From: Sphingomonas sp.
GTDB lineage: Bacteria > Pseudomonadota > Alphaproteobacteria > Sphingomonadales > Sphingomonadaceae
Direction of reading: 5' to 3'
Assembly (NCBI GenBank): GCA_013812805.1
Contig: JACCSV010000073.1
Span: 1-6,182, forward strand
Length of the DNA stretch: 6,182 nt
The translations under genes were made by a program, and so were the position numbers. Positions 5,221 to 6,182 of the stretch are shown in pieces. Each line of letters begins with the position of its first letter. Positions within the stretch are counted from its first letter, which is position 1. The notes under the pieces were generated by a model. It was not told the DNA's origin. It searched no databases and saw only the letters and a list, made by a program, of their open reading frames with translations.

Positions 5221-5689
5221 ATGACCGGATGGCCGTCCGCAGATAGAACCAAAGCCTACGTTCTGCGCTCGGCGCAGCAGTAACTGGTCCGGCTATATTA
5301 CGAGCTGGGAGGTTCGGGAAAGCAAACTCATTCTTACCGGGCTAAAGGGGTCAGTGTGTCGACGCGCCCCTGAGGACCATGCTCGGCCGTCTAGCTGGTG
5401 CCAAGTAGGCCATCATGGGCGGTGTGATTACGCGAACATAACCTTGGCGGATATTTGTGACGTTCCATTCGGCGGAATCCACGCAATCTGGTTCTCAGGA
5501 GAGCTACGGATCCCGCAAGGCGAGCTCGTCACTTACGTTCACGCCGGCTGGGCGAGCGGGTATGAGAGAGACTTGATAGTAGAAGTTCAGCGAGGCACCG
5601 TCGTGTCAGAGAAAATCGTGCGCATCGCCGCCATTGATCCCCCCACGTCTAGGTCTAGATGGAGGCGGTGGTGGGCTAAGCTTTGGTGA
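5221..5689 (+). CDS. Conserved hypothetical protein, probably frameshifted near its 5' end
   Basis: The main frame ends at TGA 5687-5689 and contains ANITLADICDVPF, WFSGELRIPQGELVTYVHAG, GYERDLIVEVQRG and a basic, tryptophan-rich tail (SRWRRWWAKLW). I recall this pattern, an NWxGYxxxWE segment followed by WFSGxL..P.GxL..YVH.G....YERDL, from an unnamed family of small soluble proteins of unknown function. The first standard start in frame is GTG 5354. However, the same frame is open back to 5225 and includes SSNWSGYITSWEV (5276-5314), which belongs to the family, so a start at 5354 would remove conserved sequence. No ATG, GTG or TTG occurs in 5225-5353. An ATG at 5221 with AGGAAG at 5208-5213 is in another frame; one extra base between about 5224 and 5245 would explain this. 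It is therefore a mutated gene or a sequence error. Confidence 0.62.
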
Positions 5690-5889
5690 CTGGTAATTTC
5701 ACGCCGGGTTTCTCCCGGGTCAAGCGGCGGGCCAATCTCTGCGGCCCGGGGAAAGCAAGCGGTGGTGGAGTGCCACGCTAAGCTGCCTGCTCTTGCAACA
5801 TCAGCGCTACGTCCTTGCTGACGAGTTCGAAGATTTGTCTCTAAACCAGTGTCTACGACTGATTTCCAGCCCCTCTCACCACAATGGCA
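5690..5889. other. Intergenic stretch with two weak hairpins
   Basis: CCGGG (5704-5708) pairs with CCCGG (5714-5718) around five bases. CGGGCC (5728-5733) pairs with GGCCCG (5743-5748) around nine. They could end the plus-strand transcript that stops at 5689, but no T-run follows either. On the minus strand, 5778-5840 reads as a 20-codon open segment ending in TAG with no start codon at its head; it may be a gene remnant. Nothing else is supported. Confidence 0.35.
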
Positions 5890-6182
5890 CTATGTATAAT
5901 GCCTAGCCGGCACACTACTTGGTACGTCGCGGCGGTCACGCCCAACGGCCATGCTGCAGACGCGCGCATCAGCAGTCTGGCCACGCGGCGGAGTGAATTG
6001 AAGCCGTTGCATATACGGATCCATCCGACCCATCTTCTTAAAGGCAGCGATGGCACGCCCGTAATAAGCCCTCGCGGATGCAACGTTTTTGCGCTTCGTG
6101 ATGATGTCGTGAGCGAGGTTCACAGCCAGAAAGTTGGCGCCCTCCTTGTCGCAACGCGCAGCCAGATGACCTTGGGTCCGGT
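5890..6182 (-). CDS. Conserved-looking hypothetical protein, 3' part only (runs off right edge)
   Basis: The minus strand is open from the right edge to TAG at 5892-5890, giving 96 visible residues with no start seen. GTG at 6123 is internal: the frame continues upstream with coherent sequence (RTQGHLAARCDKEGANFLAV), so the gene begins outside the window. Visible residues 15-50 (NFLAVNLAHDIITKRK, then SARAYYGRAIAAFKK) form two likely amphipathic helices, followed by MGRMDPYMQRLQFTPP. Composition is soluble, with no membrane span. The last 30 or so residues are arginine-rich and less protein-like, which could reflect a diverged end. I do not recognise the family and assign no function. Confidence 0.6.
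   Translation of the reverse strand, partial: RTQGHLAARCDKEGANFLAVNLAHDIITKRKNVASARAYYGRAIAAFKKMGRMDPYMQRLQFTPPRGQTADARVCSMAVGRDRRDVPSSVPARHYT

Noticed and set aside
5853..6083. Minus-strand 76-codon frame near the right edge
   Set aside because: Overlaps the frame at 5890-6182, which continues coherently to the window edge and is more protein-like. It lacks a ribosome binding site.

Overview
The window is GC-rich and looks like an alphaproteobacterial chromosome, most probably from the order Sphingomonadales. Three things suggest this: a small YadA-type trimeric autotransporter next to an OmpR-type winged-helix/TPR regulator, GGAGG-type ribosome binding sites, and a palindromic intergenic repeat (core TGTCCGC...CCATTGCGGACA) of a kind I associate with sphingomonads. 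The taxonomic call is inference; no rRNA or other marker gene is present.

Layout. (1) At 1-182, minus strand, is the 5' end of a conserved hypothetical gene (DUF1579-like) that runs off the left edge. (2) At 238-294 is a pair of palindromic repeats. (3) At 411-1169, plus strand, is a classical short-chain dehydrogenase/reductase with a strong ribosome binding site. (4) At 1209-1277 is a second repeat pair. (5) At 1349-1504, minus strand, is a 51-residue helical protein. (6) At 1615-1664 are two tandem GC-rich hairpins. (7) At 1673-2941, minus strand, is a trimeric autotransporter adhesin of 422 residues. Its head is 15 gapless 14-residue repeats and it ends in a YadA anchor. (8) At 3077-4621, minus strand, is a membrane-bound transcriptional regulator: winged helix, one transmembrane segment, TPR-like domain. 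(9) At 4713-4777 is a third repeat pair. (10) At 5019-5171, minus strand, is a 50-residue single-span membrane protein. (11) At 5221-5689, plus strand, is a conserved hypothetical gene whose 5' end looks frameshifted. (12) At 5890-6182, minus strand, is the 3' part of an unrecognised gene running off the right edge.

The likely functional unit is the regulator-adhesin pair. The genes are co-directional and 135 bp apart, and the regulator's architecture (cytoplasmic DNA-binding head, one membrane span, periplasmic TPRs) fits envelope sensing. Control of the adhesin by the regulator is inferred from position only. The other genes appear to be independent short units. The three repeat pairs lie between units and probably mark transcript boundaries or past insertion points.

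I saw no rRNA, tRNA, CRISPR array, transposase gene or integrase. The window is mostly ordinary accessory chromosome. The items most worth a second look are the two small genes, the regulator/adhesin pair, the paired repeats and the probable frameshift near 5225.
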